The notes beneath the pieces were generated by a model, which saw nothing but the letters and a program-made list of their open reading frames with translations, searched no databases and was not told the origin of the DNA. Shown here one piece after another: positions 63,566-64,000 of a DNA stretch of 64,000 nucleotides (position 1 is its first letter; each line of letters begins with the position of its first letter). The DNA comes from UBA4416 sp036676295 (GTDB lineage Bacteria; Bacteroidota; Bacteroidia; B-17B0; Aurantibacillaceae): positions 310,001 through 374,000 of the forward strand of contig JAKFDE010000027.1 of the NCBI GenBank assembly GCA_036676295.1. The letters are read 5' to 3'. Made by a program: the position numbers and the translations under genes.

Positions 63566-64000
63566 ACAGACGCCTTGATCTCTTCAACGATCAATTGAAT
63601 GGACGTATTGCCACGGAATTCGTTCACTTTAATTTTATAAACGATATCAACCGGAATATTGCGTTGAAAGAAGTTTAAATAATCGCCTTTATTAAAAGCA
63701 ATGGCTTCTATTTTGGTTAATTGTGTATTGGGTTGGTATACTTCAAATTTCAAATGGTTATTGCCTACTACTTTAGCATAACCTGTATCTAACACGCCAC
63801 GGCTACAAAACACGGGCGTCATATTATGTGGGCCATGTGGTGCAAACTGGCTTAAGATGCGCACTAATTTATCGTTGATGCTATCTAACGTAATTTCCTG
63901 ATCAACCTCAACCACGGGAAATAACATGTCTTCCGTAATAGTTCCTGCTACTTGTTTTTCAAAGGCATCAATAAACGCATCCAGGTTTTCTAATTTCAAA
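63562..64000 (-). CDS. recJ: C-terminal part of single-stranded-DNA exonuclease RecJ
   Basis: At least 145 residues of the C-terminal domain; the gene continues past the right edge of the window, so the catalytic DHH/DHHA1 domains are not visible. Motifs: FAPHGPHNMTPVF, GNNHLKFEV, NEFRGNTSIQLIVEEI, all typical of the OB-like C-terminal domain. RecJ degrades single strands 5' to 3' in recombination and mismatch repair. Confidence 0.88.
   Translation of the reverse strand, partial: LKLENLDAFIDAFEKQVAGTITEDMLFPVVEVDQEITLDSINDKLVRILSQFAPHGPHNMTPVFCSRGVLDTGYAKVVGNNHLKFEVYQPNTQLTKIEAIAFNKGDYLNFFQRNIPVDIVYKIKVNEFRGNTSIQLIVEEIKASV

Overview
The window comes from a member of the Bacteroidota, probably a free-living or sediment/water-dwelling relative of the Flavobacteriia/Sphingobacteriia. 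The evidence is the low GC content, promoters of the TAnnTTTG type, two type IX secretion substrates (one with a gliding-motility type B C-terminus, one with a type A C-terminus), a SusC/RagA-like TonB-dependent receptor, an UMF1/Atg22-type transporter, an LpxD for lipid A and a PafA-type alkaline phosphatase. Finer placement cannot be read from the sequence. There is no rRNA, CRISPR array, transposase or prophage.

Layout. 1-11 kb holds housekeeping and envelope genes: pruA, an MFS carrier, an OmpA-like protein, rpsT, an abundant-looking lipoprotein with TPR and OmpA-like parts, a DUF1015 protein, a GNAT enzyme, a YggS-family PLP protein and pafA. 11-23 kb holds a CapD/FlaA1-like sugar dehydratase, helix-hairpin-helix and secreted proteins, two APC amino-acid permeases and between them a 1223-residue secreted protein with SBBP repeats and a PKD domain. 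22-31 kb holds an M50 protease, a PAP2 phosphatase, a small carboxypeptidase-regulatory-domain protein, a TonB-dependent receptor and a propeller-sensor kinase/LytTR regulator pair. 31-37 kb holds threonine aldolase, a GT39-type glycosyltransferase, a second PAP2 protein and fumarylacetoacetase.

37.5-46.5 kb is a signalling cluster. It contains a 1187-residue CHASE/PAS/GAF histidine kinase, two single-domain receivers, a receiver-PAS-DHp protein with no ATPase domain, a receiver that has lost its phospho-acceptor aspartate, a STAS/SpoIIAA-like protein (with a paralogue at 127-504) and a 472-residue helical protein.

48.3-53.6 kb is the most interesting stretch. A Crp/Fnr-family regulator is followed by a 51-residue ORF. 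The regulator's upstream region carries a perfect FNR-like palindrome (TTGAC-AATT-GTCAA) placed at about -41 of a divergent consensus promoter, which reads into a short unit of about 65 nt ending in a strong terminator: a candidate small RNA. A second, near-identical box precedes a 36-residue single-pass membrane protein, a GNAT-nitrilase fusion with Gly at the catalytic Cys position, and a fused trehalose-6-phosphate synthase/phosphatase. I read this as an Fnr-controlled stress module. It is an inference from sequence and has not been tested.

53.8-64 kb holds tRNA-Asp, a LolA-like protein and aroE, a MITE-like element, a SpoIIE-type phosphatase, lpxD, an M23/LysM protein, ilvE, metK, an AT-rich orphan gene with Cys/His motifs, and the 3' end of recJ. 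A dispersed noncoding repeat occurs near 17.0 kb and 60.5 kb.
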